A stretch of 64,000 nt of DNA from Irpex lacteus (GCA_001986395.2 MQVO02000002.1:1612001-1676000), one strand, 5' to 3'. Shown: positions 13,339-26,539, counted from the first letter of the stretch. Numbers and translations: made by a program. The notes: generated from the sequence alone by a model not told the origin.

Positions 13339-15615
13339 TCATCGTGCGGCTAACGCTTCTTCAATGCGGTCAAGCCACATGTCCAGGATGCCGAGTTGCA
13401 TCTTTGCGTCTTCTGCTTCTTCCAAATCGACTGAAGGACGTGTCAAAGGACGTCAGTCATCGAGCGCATGGAACTGAAGCAAAGGTAGGATATAAGAGTA
13501 GAAAGAGTGCTTACTGCGATCCCATCGTCTGAGTTTCCCTCGCAAGATATCCAGCAGTGTAGCTTTGATCTTCTCCGTATTATCAAGTGCACAAATCCCA
13601 GTCTACATTCGTGTTAGCTTGTGCTGGGCAAGACGATCTCCACCCAGAGAGACAAAACACGCACCCTGTCCTCCGTGTCCCTCCTAATCAGCAGATAATA
13701 CAGCCCTAACACTTCAACGAGCCTCGATGGCTCCGACGACGACAAGAACGTCTCAAGCTCGCCCTCCGCATCTCCTCCCTCTCCTCCGTCTCCCTCTCGT
13801 AGTGTTGACAAGGAGGACGGAGGCGGAAAGCGAGGCGTGAACAGAACGGGAATGAACACATCTGTAAACGTCGCTGTCGCGAATACGTTCTCCTCTTCCG
13901 TCTCTTTTCCACCGATGGAAGATAAAGCAGCCAACACAGACTCCTTGACTAACCCGACGCTCGCCACCGTCATACTCTCGCTGCCCTCATCGTGCGCGTC
14001 AGGAGGAGCGACCAAGTCGCGGAGGACGTATATCCTGACGCTGGGCGGCGTGAGCGCGAGGACGAGGGAGAGGAGGCGGAAGGTGATGTGTCGGAGGAGG
14101 GGGTCAGGGTGGTGAGAGGCGATTTGCGGGAGGATGGTCGTGAGGGCTGTAAGGGTTCCAGACAGTCGATCTATGTCCCCACTCGTCGATGATGATGAGT
14201 GAATGGTAGCTGTGGAAGGAGAGACGAGGGGGCCGAGTGTACGGAGGAGGATGGCGAGTGTGCTGGGTAAGAAGGTGTTTGTTAATAAGGAGACTGAGAT
14301 GAGAGGGGTAAGAGTGAGGAAGTCTTCTGGTGATAGAGGGGTTGAGGTGTGTGCGATGAAGACGAGGGTTGTGAGAGGTGCTCCTGGTCGTATTTGTATA
14401 GGGTCGATGCCGAGAGATTGGAGTGTACGCTGTGTGGAAAACCATGCTGCGTGAGAATTTGCTTTGCAGTAACCATCCGGTATCACTTACACTTAATTCT
14501 ACGATTGGATCTGTATAGCTCGTGGCTGCCTGCGATGACGGGTTCGTGCTACTATTAGGTCGCCTGAGACGAGGGAATTGATCCTCAAACGCTCTCTTAG
14601 CGACGCTGGTTCCGAGCTTCTTATCGAATGCTTGTATAGCAGCCATTGTGAAGCTATACAATTTGTCCTATACGATAATGTCAGTCACTTCACGCTCGAG
14701 GATGAGTTTCCCCATTTATATTGTTCACCTTCACATCTTTATCATCTCCCGCCCACTTGCCAATGGCGAGGATAAGTTTATTCAGTGAGCGCAAAGTCAC
14801 ATCTACGTCGTTCTCTGTTAGAGCGGGAGTAGCAGTAACAAGAACTTCCTGAAGCTGCGCGAGAGGCGGATCCAGTATTTGAGAGGGTGTCTTCTTGCCC
14901 TTGGAAAGCCTAGGTATAACTGGATCATGAGTACCATGAGTGGCCATGTGCGTATTACTAAATGAGAGCGTTCGTGCCTTCGCTGTACAGCGTTACGATG
15001 CGTATGACTTGCTTCGCTTTGCCAGCTCGTCGCGTCTTCACGTCTGAGGTGGTAGCCTCTTCGTCATCTTCATCTCCATCATCTCCACTCTCTTCGTCAT
15101 CGCCAAGCGAGCGCATGAACCGTTCAGAGAAGTCTTGCAGTACGATGACCATCTCCTTCGCGCTACATTGCTTCGCGATCGAGTCGAGGAGCTCGTCCGA
15201 CGCGTCCTGCGCACTTTCTAGTAGGAGCGGCACAACTGTGAAGACATCCTGTTTGTCCATTAAAGCAAGACAAAAGTCATTTTTAAGAAAACTTACGATG
15301 TCAGTGACTATGTCGTGTGTAAGGGTAGCTTGGTGTATAGATTGTAGTGTATGTCGGGGCTCGTCGTCTTTTGTTGCCCCGATGACGAGAGTGCTCAGGG
15401 CGACGGAGATATCCTATGGCCAAGCATGGTATAAGTACGTGTATACAGTAGTTGTAGACTATAGCCTCACGTCGTCTGCTAGTTCACCCTCTGCAAGAGC
15501 GAACTGTTCCCTGAGCAATGCGAGGGCGTCCTGCAATGAGGAACGCATCGTACTTAGCTAAGTACTGTGTAGGCATGAACATCATTGCATTTAAACATAC
15601 CTGAATTTGTGACAT
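13339..15615 (-). CDS. helical-repeat protein resembling Ybp2/glomulin/ALF4 family
   Basis: The start is a five-codon exon (15615-15601, MSQIQ), then an intron to about 15532, then DALALLREQFALAEGELADD. Later exons carry FTVVPLLLESAQDASDELLD and CSAKEMVIVLQDFSERF, which resemble the Ybp2-type signature, an acidic insert, LRSLNKLILAIGKWA and a long exon with repeated amphipathic helices (TLAILLRTLGPLVSPS, HPDPLLRHITFRLLSLVLAL). The final exons give TEKIKATLLDILRGKLRRWD and, after an intron with TCCTTCAG, DLEEAEDAKMQLGILDMWLD, stop at 13339-13341. The family includes yeast Yap1-binding proteins and plant/animal ALF4/glomulin, which bind Rbx1 of SCF ligases. The assignment rests on short motifs and overall fold pattern. 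It is divergent from the RING gene across about 515 bases. Confidence 0.5.
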
Positions 15616-16130
15616 TTTATAAACTCTGTAGGGCTCACAAGGATATGACTCTGCACCCAACGTCGAATGTTCAAGCGTATGTAGCAGTAAGTGCTTCAAC
15701 TTGAAGCGGCGGGATTGGCAGACAGCGCTTACAGACGCGTCTGCAGATCATCAGATCTTGTGCTAGCGCTGACATCGATCGGTTCCGATCCAGTCAGACC
15801 CTCTTTGGGGTCCTTCAGCGTTCACACAAAAATACTCAGAAGTGCCATACACAAATTTTGAGATAAGATGAAGAAGAATAAAACTGAGAGTTTTTCTACT
15901 TTCCTCTGGCATATATGTAAACCAAAAAATGACGGAACATCCGAGCTCAAACCATGCGACAGTCGGTATCCGGGGTCCCCACCTAACGATCAAAATTATT
16001 GCGTAAGTAGACGCTCTCATTAATATTTGGCCTTGGTCGCGTTCTGCTTGACCGCGACCATCGCGTCCTACTTACCCTTACCCCGTCAAAAGACCTCCGT
16101 TGCTCTCGACTCGACGAGCACACTACGGCG
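15616..16130. promoter_or_regulatory. shared divergent promoter region
   Basis: 515 bases between two divergent starts, the Ybp2-like gene (15615, minus) and the RING gene (16131, plus). No gene is visible. The two genes could share regulatory elements, which is inferred from arrangement only. Confidence 0.35.
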
Positions 16131-18550
16131 ATGGAATCTCAGAGCAGACATGAGAACGAAAATGGGAATGCTAGCGGGTCGAGACGCGCGAAGAAAAGAA
16201 GACTTGTCGAGGTGGGGGACGCAGAGCCCGCTGCGAAGAGACGGCGGGAGCGGGGGAGTAGTGTTGGTGAGGGTGGCTCCGAGGTGGAGAGTGATGTTGA
16301 GCACGCTGAGAGGTCTAGTGGAGTGAAGAATGAGAATACGCAAGACGTCACGAGAGAGAAAGAGAAAGAGAAGAAGAAGCGGAGGAAGAAGAAGAAGAAG
16401 GTCCCCGTTGTTCAACAACACCAACACCAACACCAACAACAGAATAGCGAAAGCTCGCCGGCAAAATCGAAACTGTCGTCTTCATCGCGGACCACTGCAC
16501 CATCTGCGTCCTTGAAGCCGAATGGTAAGCAAAAGGACAAGAAACAGAAGGAGAAGGAGAAGCAGAAGCAGAAAGAGCCGACCCCTGGGCCTTCGCGGTT
16601 GGCAAGGTCGAGGTCGAGGTCTTCGACGCCGGGACGAGATGGTAGTGAGGATATCGGTGAGGATGGGGGTGCCGGCCAGGATAACGGGTCGGTAACGTTA
16701 GACTCGGTGAGTGCAATCCAATCGTCCGGATGTGTTTCTAATTGTAATGTCGCGGTATGCTACCATAGACGGCACCCTCTCTCAAAGGCAAACAACGCGC
16801 CTCCTCTCACTCCCTTCACTCCCACTCCCACTCCTCCTCCTCGAATTCTCAAGCCACCGAAGTAGAGACACTAACGAAGAAACTCGACTCAATAACCCAA
16901 AACGTCTTCCCCTCGCTGATATGCAACATATGTCTGTACTTGATGCACCGCCCGTTTCTGCTCTCGCCGTGTGGGCACGTTGCGTGTTTGGATTGTCTGG
17001 TTAGTTGGTTTAGTAGGGAGGTGCCTGGGCAGGGACAGTTGATGCCGCAAGTGGATGGGCACGAGCAGAATCAGCAGCAGGAGCAACAGCAGGAAAATCA
17101 GCCCGAGCAAAATCAGGAAAATCAGCCCGGGCCCGACATGCAACCAGGTCCTATCTACGACGCAGCAGGTGAGATCGTAGGCATGGTCATCCCTCCGCCA
17201 CCTCTGGCCATCCCCCCACCACCTCTCGCCATCCCCCCACCACCTCAACTCCCGCCCCTCCCACCCATACCAGCCCCTCGACCACTAGCAAAGCGCAAAA
17301 AAACCTGCCCGCAGTGCCGCGCGCGCATCACGACCCGACCCGTCGAAGTATGGTTCGCGAAGGATATGGTGGCTAGTATCGTGCGGGCGGGGTTGGTGGA
17401 TGTTGATGCTGTTCCTCCTTCCTTGCGTCCCGATGCTCCCCCTCTTAACACTAATGGGGAACCGGAGGCAGACCCGTGGAAAGACATATTCCCGAACAAA
17501 AAAGACAGAGATGGTGGGAGGAGGACGAGGGAGAGAGAACTGCTGAGGGAGATGAGGGAGCGGGAGCGCATGGGGGATCGGGACGATGTGGATGGGGGCG
17601 TGTATCGGTGCATTGATTGTATGACGGAGATATGGGAGGGAGTGTGTGCGGAGTGTGGGAGGGTTTATCGGGGGCATCTTCCCGGTGGTGGCATGAGTGA
17701 GTTCTCTGACAACTTTTCTGATGAGGAGGGGGAGGGGAGTGAGGGAAGTGAGGGTGAGGGTGAGGGAGATACGGATGATGATTTGGGGTTTATGTTGGGT
17801 CTGCATCCGAATTTGAGGTATTTGAGCGAGTCGGGGTCGGAGGGGGAGGGTGGGTTCTATGGGATGCCTGTGCAGGTTACTTGGACGGACGATGAGATGG
17901 AGCCTTCTGATGCTTCGGGGTCGAGTGAGGGGAGGAGTGAGAGCGAGGGGTATGAGAGTAGTTTTATTGATGATGATGGGGAGGGGGAGAGGCAGGGGAG
18001 GGAGGTGGTTGGGTTGGTGGGGAGTAGTGATGATGAAGATGCAGGGCAGGCTGCTCCTGCGCGACATTCTGGGAGGATTGGGAGACGGTCGAATCCGTAT
18101 GTGATCTCGTCGGGGGAGGAGGATGAGTCAGAGTCGGATGGAGGTGGTGCGTCTCCGCCACCAAGACGGCTTGGGAGGAGAGATGGGGGTGTTATTGAAG
18201 TTCTGTCTGATGAGGACGAGGATGAGGGTTCTGATAATGGGTGAGGCACCGTACCGTCTGATTGTGTTGTTACTGGTTCTGACTGTTGATTGTTTCTAGT
18301 GGCGGAGACTTGGCTGCTGAAGTAGCCGAACGTGAAAGGTACTTCCAACGTCTGTTCAATCCGAACCATGTTCTCATGAACTTTCGTTCTTAGGGAGCTG
18401 TACGGAGACGACGGGTCTGTTCCTTCTGGCAGGCTCAGATTGCGGCGTCAAGAGACTGGTGGGGGAGAGGATGACTGGGCCTCTGAGTTGTCTGATGAGG
18501 TAGTCGAGGATGGCGGTGTGGATTACATGGATGACGATGATGAGCTGTAA
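16131..18550 (+). CDS. RING-finger protein, probable ubiquitin E3 ligase, with SIM-like motifs
   Basis: The N-terminal ~190 residues are charged and low-complexity with nuclear-localisation-like KKRRLVE and KKKRRKKKKKVP. An intron (about 16709-16767) leads to a coiled-coil-like VETLTKKLDSITQNVFPSL and the RING: ICNICLYLMHRPFLLSPCGH, then VACLDCL, and only about 80-110 residues later TCPQCRARITTRPVEVWFAK. The gap between the third and fourth cysteine pairs is filled by a Gln/Asn/Pro-rich insert with IPPPPLA repeats. A further Cys pair cluster (YRCIDCMTEIWEGVCAECG) follows. The C-terminus is highly acidic and includes GGVIEVLSDEDEDEG, a good SUMO-interacting-motif match, and YVISSGEEDE. Introns near 18243-18299 and 18338-18393 lead to the last exon, ending MDDDDEL at 18550. 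The RING type is common in mushrooms (CHFR-like flanks). E3 activity and SUMO binding are inferred. Confidence 0.75.
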
Positions 18551-18761
18551 TATCAATATGTACGAGTCTGTAGAAATTACTAGGCTATATGCGTGTCCGT
18601 CACTTCCTTGTCAATGATAATTACTTACATGTGTGACAAACCACTCGACTGTCACAAATCACATGCCCCAGTAACACCGCGTCCTACGCTCATTCAGTCA
18701 CACCTCCTCTCGGCGCTTCACCTTAACCTTCACCTCCTCCAAATTCCCGCGACTACAGTAA

Positions 18762-21700
18762 ATGAGCGATGACGAACTCATACCAACCTCAGACGTCGAC
18801 GAGATGGAAGAGTCCCTTGCAGCGACGGACACGGACCGGTACGTCCAGGAGGCCGTCGCTGCTGCCAAGCGGAATCTAGCCATCTTGTGGGCTGATCCAC
18901 GTAGGGAGAGGGAGAGGGAGAGGAGGGAAGAGAGGGAGCCGCCGAGGAAGAGGTTCAAGGTACGTGCGTGTGATTGGATTGTGAGGTGTTGTGGTGATGA
19001 GTTTTGGTAGGCTTCGTGTGAGGATGGCGAGCCGGGCCCTTCTACAGCCAGGTTATCTGCGTCTCCTTTTGCGTCTCCGTTCAGACGGAGTGCGACATCC
19101 CCTACTACTGTTGTACGTCCTATGCCTTGGACTTCCATCCCTTGGTAAATATGTCTAGCTAACCAAGGCATTTACCGCGTGAAAGGCAGGACACATTGGA
19201 AACGAGCATTCCCTTTCCGCAGATGCAGAGCTGCCCCGCCAATCTCCCACCGACGAGCCCAACCCCGCATCCTCTACGGCACACACAACCCCAGCTCCCT
19301 CTTCTCAAATTGTACATGTGGATCTACCTCCCTTAAACCAAGCTCGCCCTCAGCCTCCAGATACTCTCCCTCCCCGTCAAAGCAGAGAACCCTCCGCCGA
19401 CCCATTACTGCTGTTCACACAAGCCTCTCATTCTCCCTCTCTAACTCCATCCAACAATCCCTCTCCCAGAGAACCTACAACGCCTCCTCCCTTGCCTCTA
19501 CAGTCGCAATCACAATCACATTCGCCCTCGTCGCCGCTCACACCTCTTCACTCTCCGATGTCACTTTCCCCTTCGCCCTCTCGTGCTCCCAGAAGTCAGC
19601 ACTCTCCTCCCTCTCACCCCACTGCCCCCTCCCCAACCACCGATCCAGCCTCCACAAAACTTCGCTCAACAGATCAAGCCTCCAAAACCCTCATACAAGA
19701 ACTGCAAACCGCAGAACATCACTCGCGATACACACTCCGCACACGCAACCTCCGCCAACAGCGCCCCTACAAGTTCGACGAGGCGCTCTATGAGAGGCAG
19801 CTAAGGGGCGTGCCTGAGGCTATTGTTAAGTTTCGCAATATACCTGGGGAACATCATTCTCATAGGCGGGAGAGGGGGGAGCATGGGAGGAGAGGTAGTG
19901 GGGGAGAGGGGAGTGATGGGTTTGGGGAGGGAGAGGAGGGTTTGGAGGGGGAGAGTGATGGAGAGAGAAGGAGGAGGAGGAGGTCTGGGAGTGAGATACA
20001 CGAGCACGCGAATAATTCCAGGCGAAGATCCAGTGATGCAGCGCAGCGGAAGTCTCATCCACCGTCTGAAGCGCGTCGTCATTTCCCTCACCCGAAGTCG
20101 AAACCTCAAGTGAGACCGCTACCGAAAGAGCCAGAGTGGAAACCTGCGGTGTTCGGCGAGGTGTTCAGCAGTAGCGACAGTAGCAGCGAGAGCGAGAGCG
20201 ATTCTGATCCAGTCGTTGAGGGACTACAGGAGATTGTCCCACCGACCACGAAGATGAAGAAGCGGGTGAAGCCGTTTCCGATGCGGAAATACGGCAAGGC
20301 GGGGAGTGGTAGTGCTGGGGGCGGTGAGGAGAAGGAAAACACCAACGACGAGAATGTACGATGAAACTTCTATGGCAACGAATGACACTGCTAACTGACG
20401 TATTTACGTGCAGATCCCTGGCCCAAGTCGGAGAGTCCGTTCGGTATCTCATATGGTCCTCTCCTCCTCCTCCGAAAAGGAAAACGACCACAACGACAAC
20501 GTACGTACCACCACTTCACCCAGCTTTAACTCTGACTTTATCTTCGATTTCGACTTTGATATTATCGTGATTGCTGACTACTGACATGCGCGCGCGTATA
20601 CACAGGTCCGTAGACGGTCGGTATCGAGGATGGTACTCTCCGACTCTGAAAAGGAAGCCGATCACAACGTACGTACCACCACTTCACCCAGCTCTGGCTC
20701 TGACTCTGACTTTCTTTACCGTAACCCTGATTGCTGGCTACTGACGCGCACGGGCGCACACAGGCCCCTCTCCGTAGACGGTCAGTGTCCGCCAGTGTCC
20801 ATCGACGTTCAGTGTCGAGGATGGTAATCTCCGACTCTGAGGATGAGGGGAGACAAGGAGGACGGGATGGTTCTCCTGCTCCTGGCCAGGACTTCGATAT
20901 TTGGGGCGCTGAAGACCCAGGCGGGTGGGACGATCCGCTCGGCGGGCTGGACAACCCCCTCGGAGGGCTGAACGAACCCCTTGATGGGTTGGACGAAAAC
21001 CGGGCAAGTGCACCTCCGACGTCTTCTTCTGTCGGGCGGGTTAGCGATGCGGACGTCGACGTCGACGATGATCGTGTCGGACGACCCAGTGATATTGACG
21101 ACGACGACCGTGAACGTGTCCGATCGCCAGCTGCGTCTTCCGACGCCGACTCAGACGAGGATGAGGTAGACCGCAAAAGACTGAAAGTCCTACAACGCAT
21201 GATGCCGCGCGTGATGATCCAGAAGGAGCTCGCCAAGAATCAATCTGCTCATAACTCACATCGCAAACATAGAGTGTCTACGCAGGCAGATACTAGTACT
21301 GCTGTAGGCGTCGTGCGTACGAAGACGCGTGCGAGCATTGGCCTGCCTATCGAAGTTAGGGGGGACTCTGAGAGCTCCGACGACAATGAGGAGAGTAAGG
21401 AGGAGGGAGGGCAGTATTATGAGCAAGGGAGGTTGGACGTACACGTCGGGCATAGGCGGACTCGCCACTCCCCCCTTCTTCTTTCTTCAAGTGACCTCGA
21501 AGACGATTCCTCAAGTGATGTTGCCAGTGGGGAGGAAGAACAATCAATCCAGGAAGAAATCTCAGACAACGAAGTTACGCAGTGGAACGCACGTCCCGAC
21601 GAGTGGAGGCTCTCCCGCTCGTCCAAGGTGAAGGTGAAGGCGAAGGAGAGGGAGGAGAAGGAGAGGGTGAAGGAGCCGAGTTTGATTGATTGGATGTTGG

Positions 21701-24700
21701 GTGGTACGAGGACTCGGCGCACTTCTACCAAGGTCAAGTCTAAGAGAGGTGGAGTAAGGGGAGGGGGAGGGGGAGGAGAGGGAGGAGGGGGAGGAGGAGG
21801 AGGGAAGGGAGAAGGGAGGCCGAGGCTTGCGAAGAGTGGTATCTCGGTTGTTGTTGGCGGTGGAGGTGCGGGTAAGAAGAGGCAGATGAGGATGGTTGGG
21901 CATGACCGTCCACATCGGGTGGAGCGGGATGGACAACATCGGTCGGGACACGGGCAGTCACACTCGTTTTCTGGGGGTCAGGCGGGACGACATTCCTTCT
22001 CCAACCATCGTGGTCACAGCGAGTCCGGACCTTCGAGATCTCTATCCAGCCGTAGTCATCCCAGAGCTAGCAACCACGAAGAACCCCACGATCACGCACA
22101 TATCCACGCGATACCCTCCGCCACAGCCCTCGACCTCCAAAAAGCGCAAGCAAAAGAGAAAGCGAAACAACACAAACGCAAGCTTGCGGCAGCGAATGGG
22201 GCGTATACGTTTGACGGAGGGGGGCGGTTGACGTCGGGGCGGCGTGCGGAGTTCGTTTCTGTTGACGTCGAAGACGAAGGATTTAGCCACCAGAAAAAGT
22301 TTGTGCCTGACTATCGCAAGAGGAAGAGGGAAAGAGAGAGAGACGGAGACCCTGAGCTGGTGAAGCAGAGGACGACGTTGAATGATTATTTCGGGCAGCG
22401 TTCTCCTTCTCCTCCCCCTGTCTTGGATTTGACTCATGATGCGGATACGGACATGGAACCACCGCACCAAGAAGAAGAAGGGAGACGAAGACGTGTTGAG
22501 GTGGATGCGGGGGTGAGGCCGTTGCCTGTGAGCGTGTCGTTTGCGCTCGATACGTATCTTGGGAGGGGGCGGTTGAGGGAGCTTTTGGGTACGAGGTCGG
22601 TGGGGTCGGGTGTGTCTGGTCTGCCGGTGGAACAGCAGGAGCAGAAGCAGCCAGAACAGCCAGAGCAGCCTCTACAGTCACAGCCACTACAACAACAGCC
22701 ACTACAGCCAACGCAGCCAACACAGCAGCAGCCTCCACCAGCAGCGTTGCCGCCCCCGCCACCACCGCCGTTTTACATCGACGGATTCGTGCTTTCGCAT
22801 ACTATGTCCATCTCCGACTTCGCACAAACCATTTCAGAGAAAGTCAGCGCTCTCATTCCTCACACTTCCCCTCCCTCTCAGCCTGGCGATGGTGAAGAAG
22901 GCACTCAGGAGATCACCGAAGAGCAGTACCTCCTATGGTCCCGCTTCCTCTATTCGATATGTCTGCACTTCACCTGGTTCGCATCCCAGACTTCTTCGGA
23001 CGAAGAACGCGGGCTGCTCGTCCAGAGTGCTGGGAGAGTGCTCGATGAAGCGGGCAAGCTTGAGGTTGCTGCGGGCGATGGGAGTGTTTGTCATAGGCTT
23101 GCGCTTGATATTCGGTGGATGGCTGTGGAAGTTGCGTTCCGCATGCGGCTGGACGGTGAAGAAGATGGTGCGAGGCGGTTCGCGGACCATGTCAAGACCT
23201 TCGTGGAACATCTTTGGTTGTGTGATCTCGAGAGTACGTTCGACGCGGTGACCGAAGCGTCCTCGCCGTTGGACTACTCGCATATCGAAGTTCGAATATT
23301 CGAGCTGTGGATATGTCTCGGTCATCTCCTTCAAGCATGGGACGCCACCACCTCGAACATCGCGCCATCTCTGTGGGGGTGTCTCGAGGAGCGTGTCATG
23401 CGCAAATACAACGCTGCATCCAACACTAGTGACGACGATTACTCGGCTAGCGAAGCCACGTGGAAGACGATATATATCGTCTGCGCCATTTCCCAGTTCT
23501 CCGTCTTCGGCAGCGCATCCGTGCCCTCCCGCTCCTCCACCTCCTGGACCCACGTCGTCTCTGCCCTAAATCTCGTCCCGCACAGCGCCGACCCTCCCTC
23601 TCCAGCGCGAGATAAATACATCTCACTGCTCATTCACAGATGCGTTCACCTACACACCGTCTGGCGCTGGGACCTAGAGAGCGCGGCTCCGGTGTTCCAG
23701 TACCTATGCAGAGTGTTCCAGTCACGCCGATATCGCAACTTGCTGCAGGAGAAGCACGCCGAGTTTCCTGACTTTCTTCTGAAGTTCGAGATGCGGCTTC
23801 TGTACGAGCACGGAGCGGGAGACACCGCCTTCTTCACTTTCGTCAAACTCATCGCGCAGTCCGCCGACCCCACGATGCGGCGTGTCGAAGCCCAACGCGA
23901 CCCGCCGCCCTCCCCGCCCATCAAGAAGCTACTAGCGCACCTCGTCCCAGTCGGATCTGTAAAGTTCGACAAGGGCACGCCAGCGACGGACAAAGAATTG
24001 TCGATGCTCATCAACAGGTTCTCAGCCGTCGTCATCGGTCTTGTGCTCTCACCCGCCTCCTTCAAGTTCTACATCTCCCAGGCGCGTCGATACGTCGATT
24101 TCAAACAGATGGACCTCAAAACGAGGAGGGTGTGCATTCGGGGGTTGATGTACCTCACGTGTATCTTGAGGCATTTTGGATTGCCGTTGGATGAGGCGAT
24201 GGATTGGTTGACGTCGATGACGGATATATTGGTCGAGGAGTTCTGTCAGGGTCAGGGCCAGGGTGAGGTGCAGAGTACGCCGGCGGCGGTGAGGGCGTCG
24301 GGGGTTAAAGATCGTATCGCGATTTGCATTCAGATGTTGTTGGGCACTGTGAGGAGGATTATTGAGAGTCCGAGTATGAATGGGGATGTGCTGGCGTCCA
24401 AGTACCCCGATCCTAGTCTCTTGGGCGGTGGTGAGTACGTCTTCATGTGTTCCAATATTGGGTACTGAACATCTCCCATAGCTTGGGTATCGAAGGTGTT
24501 TGCATCTTCCACAAAGCTGCTCTCTATCTCGGCTATGCGGCAAGAGCTCGTGCTCTTGGTGTCAGCGTTTTTCGATGCTCGTTCAGCTACCATCCCGAAC
24601 CCTCCTCGACCTCGCATTCCCCAGGAAAGTCAAGACGAAGAAAGTCAGGACTACTATGGAGCGATGGAACAGATTAACTATGACGATCCTGAACTTGCTA

Positions 24701-25803
24701 TCGCTTTGGGTGGCCATCAAGAAGGGCTAGGTGATGTCCAAGAACTAGAGTCCAAGATGTGCATTGTGCGTGTCTACGATACCATACTTGCAGAGGAAAC
24801 TAACAGAACAAAATTAGACCCTGAAGAAAGACGTTTGGCCGGCCGTGAACAGCTGCGTGCACGCTGATATCGGAAGACTGAAAGGTCCGGACACGGAGGT
24901 TCTCGATGCATACGGGAAACAAGCGACTGCATCCATCGACTGCTGGGTTCGATGTGCCAGTGCGATTGTGAAGAACGATGCCAAGGACCGGGTAAGGCTC
25001 ATATTTCGCGTCATCTTCAGGAACTGACAGACCTGCCTAGCCATGGTCATGGTTCTTCTCTACGGGAATCCCAACTGATGGCCTCAAGCAGCCTGTACGC
25101 AGTAAGACCGAGCTGTGTTACAAGCTCGCTATTCTCCGATGGGACCCTGTGTCGTACAACGTAAGCTACTCCTTATAGGCCAAAATCCCCATTCACACAC
25201 TTCTTTACAGGACTACGCGGATATGTTCGTGGAACATTTCTTACAGGCATTGGCAGCTTATCAAGTCACCATTGAGCATGATTATTGCTCACTCGTAATG
25301 GTGTCGGGTGGGCACAAGCACCCTTTTCTTCAAGGCGTCCTACAGGCTTGTCCTGTAGAAAATGAAGACATCCGACTGACAAAGGCCGATTTCTTGAATA
25401 TCAGAGAGGAACTCATCGGTCGTAAGTAACTGTACTAGCTCAGTAGTCAAAAATGAAACTAACAACAAAACAGGGATCATTTCAAATCTCGACGCAAGCT
25501 TTGGAAGGGAGTCTGCAGCGGACTACGCCTTAAGAGATCAGAACCGGCAGTATCTCAGTTATCTGTCTGAAATGTTCTCTCTTATGAGAGAGACTTCGAA
25601 CGTGAGTATTGAATTGTCGGTCCCGAATGTAAACTTAATCTGCATACTTGTAGGGTCTCGCTATTTCCGACCAAGAAGAGTATGCTGGGTTCTGCAAGAC
25701 CGTGGCCAGCAAGCTTGCTCAGAGTCGTAACCTTCGAGAACGTTTTCGAGATAGCAGTTCGCTTGCATGGGCACTCTCCGTAGCCTCGAATCCTAGTCTC
25801 TAA
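18762..25803 (+). CDS. Mus7/MMS22-like replication-fork repair protein
   Basis: A very large protein (about 1,900 residues) resembling fungal Mus7/Mms22, which works with a cullin ligase (Rtt101-Mms1 in yeast) at damaged replication forks. The N-terminal half is disordered and acidic with Ser-Asp runs. It includes LRTRNLRQQRPYKFDEALYE, which matches the short conserved N-terminal motif of the family (basic, then PY...Y). Around 22370 are TLNDYFGQ, a PCNA-box-like motif without the first Gln in register, and PVLDLTHDADTD, a SIM-like motif. The structured part starts near SFALDTYLGRGRLRELLG (22530) and continues with long helices to FSAVVIGLVLSPASFKFYIS, RRYVDFKQMDLKTRRVCIRG and LDEAMDWLTSM (24000-24220), typical of the C-terminal domain. 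Small exons after 24480 include LKGPDTEVLDAYGKQATASI and QYLSYLSEMFSLMRETSN, stop at 25801-25803. It contains duplicated exon units and Gly/Gln runs. Confidence 0.75.
20414..20830 (+). repeat. tandem exon+intron duplication in the MMS22-like gene
   Basis: Three successive units. Exon 20414-20500 encodes ...RRVRSVSHMVLSSSSEKEND..., exon 20606-20668 encodes VRRRSVSRMVLSDSEKEADH..., and from 20764 a third reads HRRSVSRMVISDSEDEG. The introns 20501-20605 and 20669-20763 both begin gtacgtaccaccacttcacc and both contain a CTACTGAC-type branch region and end ACACAG. Exon lengths 87 and 63 are multiples of three in phase 0, so copies can be added without changing frame. Confidence 0.8.
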
Positions 25804-26539
25804 CATTGACAACGGTCAACTTCGTGATAGTGAGCTGCTGCACGGCTGTGGGCGCGATAACGTCATCGCGCGTCTCGAGCTGCGCGGCTCGCAATTCCAG
25901 CGAGATTCAATCATGGGCGCGCGAGCTTATACCGGACTAATCTCTGTTCACCAGGTTATCGGTGTGCACGAAGACACCTTGCATCGTCTCATCGTTCCGA
26001 CACAAGATTGTGTCTTGCATGCACATCGTACGATTTCCAAACAAGCTTCTACTAGCTCCGTATCAACATACGAGCGTCGTAGATGTCATGTCGTGTTTCC
26101 GCCGGATAAATACAGCACCTATTGCGGCTTGCGGGTTCTGAACACCTGGATATGGTAAGTTTAACACACTGCTCAGAGGACATGAAAACAAATAAACCGA
26201 CTTCTTATGAACTTCTGTACCTTGCTTTCATAGAGAAGATGGCGTGTTTCACGACTTCGGGCATGGAAGAGCGGTCACGCCGCACATCACCTTGTGCGAT
26301 GACCGTAGACCAAGTGGCGTACCAAACGTCTTTTAAGCTTAGTCGCACGCTGGATAGTCCAGAATACAAATGTTTGCGGGGGCTATTCGTCGCACTCTCG
26401 TGCTATTGGAAATAACTCCAACATGTTGCACATCGTCTCGTCCACCATAAAGGTCTCACGCACATTCTCGTGCGTAGTCTTGATGCTCGCCTTCTCCCAG
26501 TGTGCTGCCTTTACCTGACATCGACTCTGCTTTGATAAC
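25804..26539. other. intergenic, upstream region of the first glycosyltransferase
   Basis: No supported gene. Open frames here are short and lack family signals. The last ~150 bases share fragments with the upstream region of the second glycosyltransferase: cgcacgctg...atagt, and ccataaaggtc near 26445 versus ccatataaaggtc near 28622. This indicates that promoter sequence was duplicated with the gene. Confidence 0.5.
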
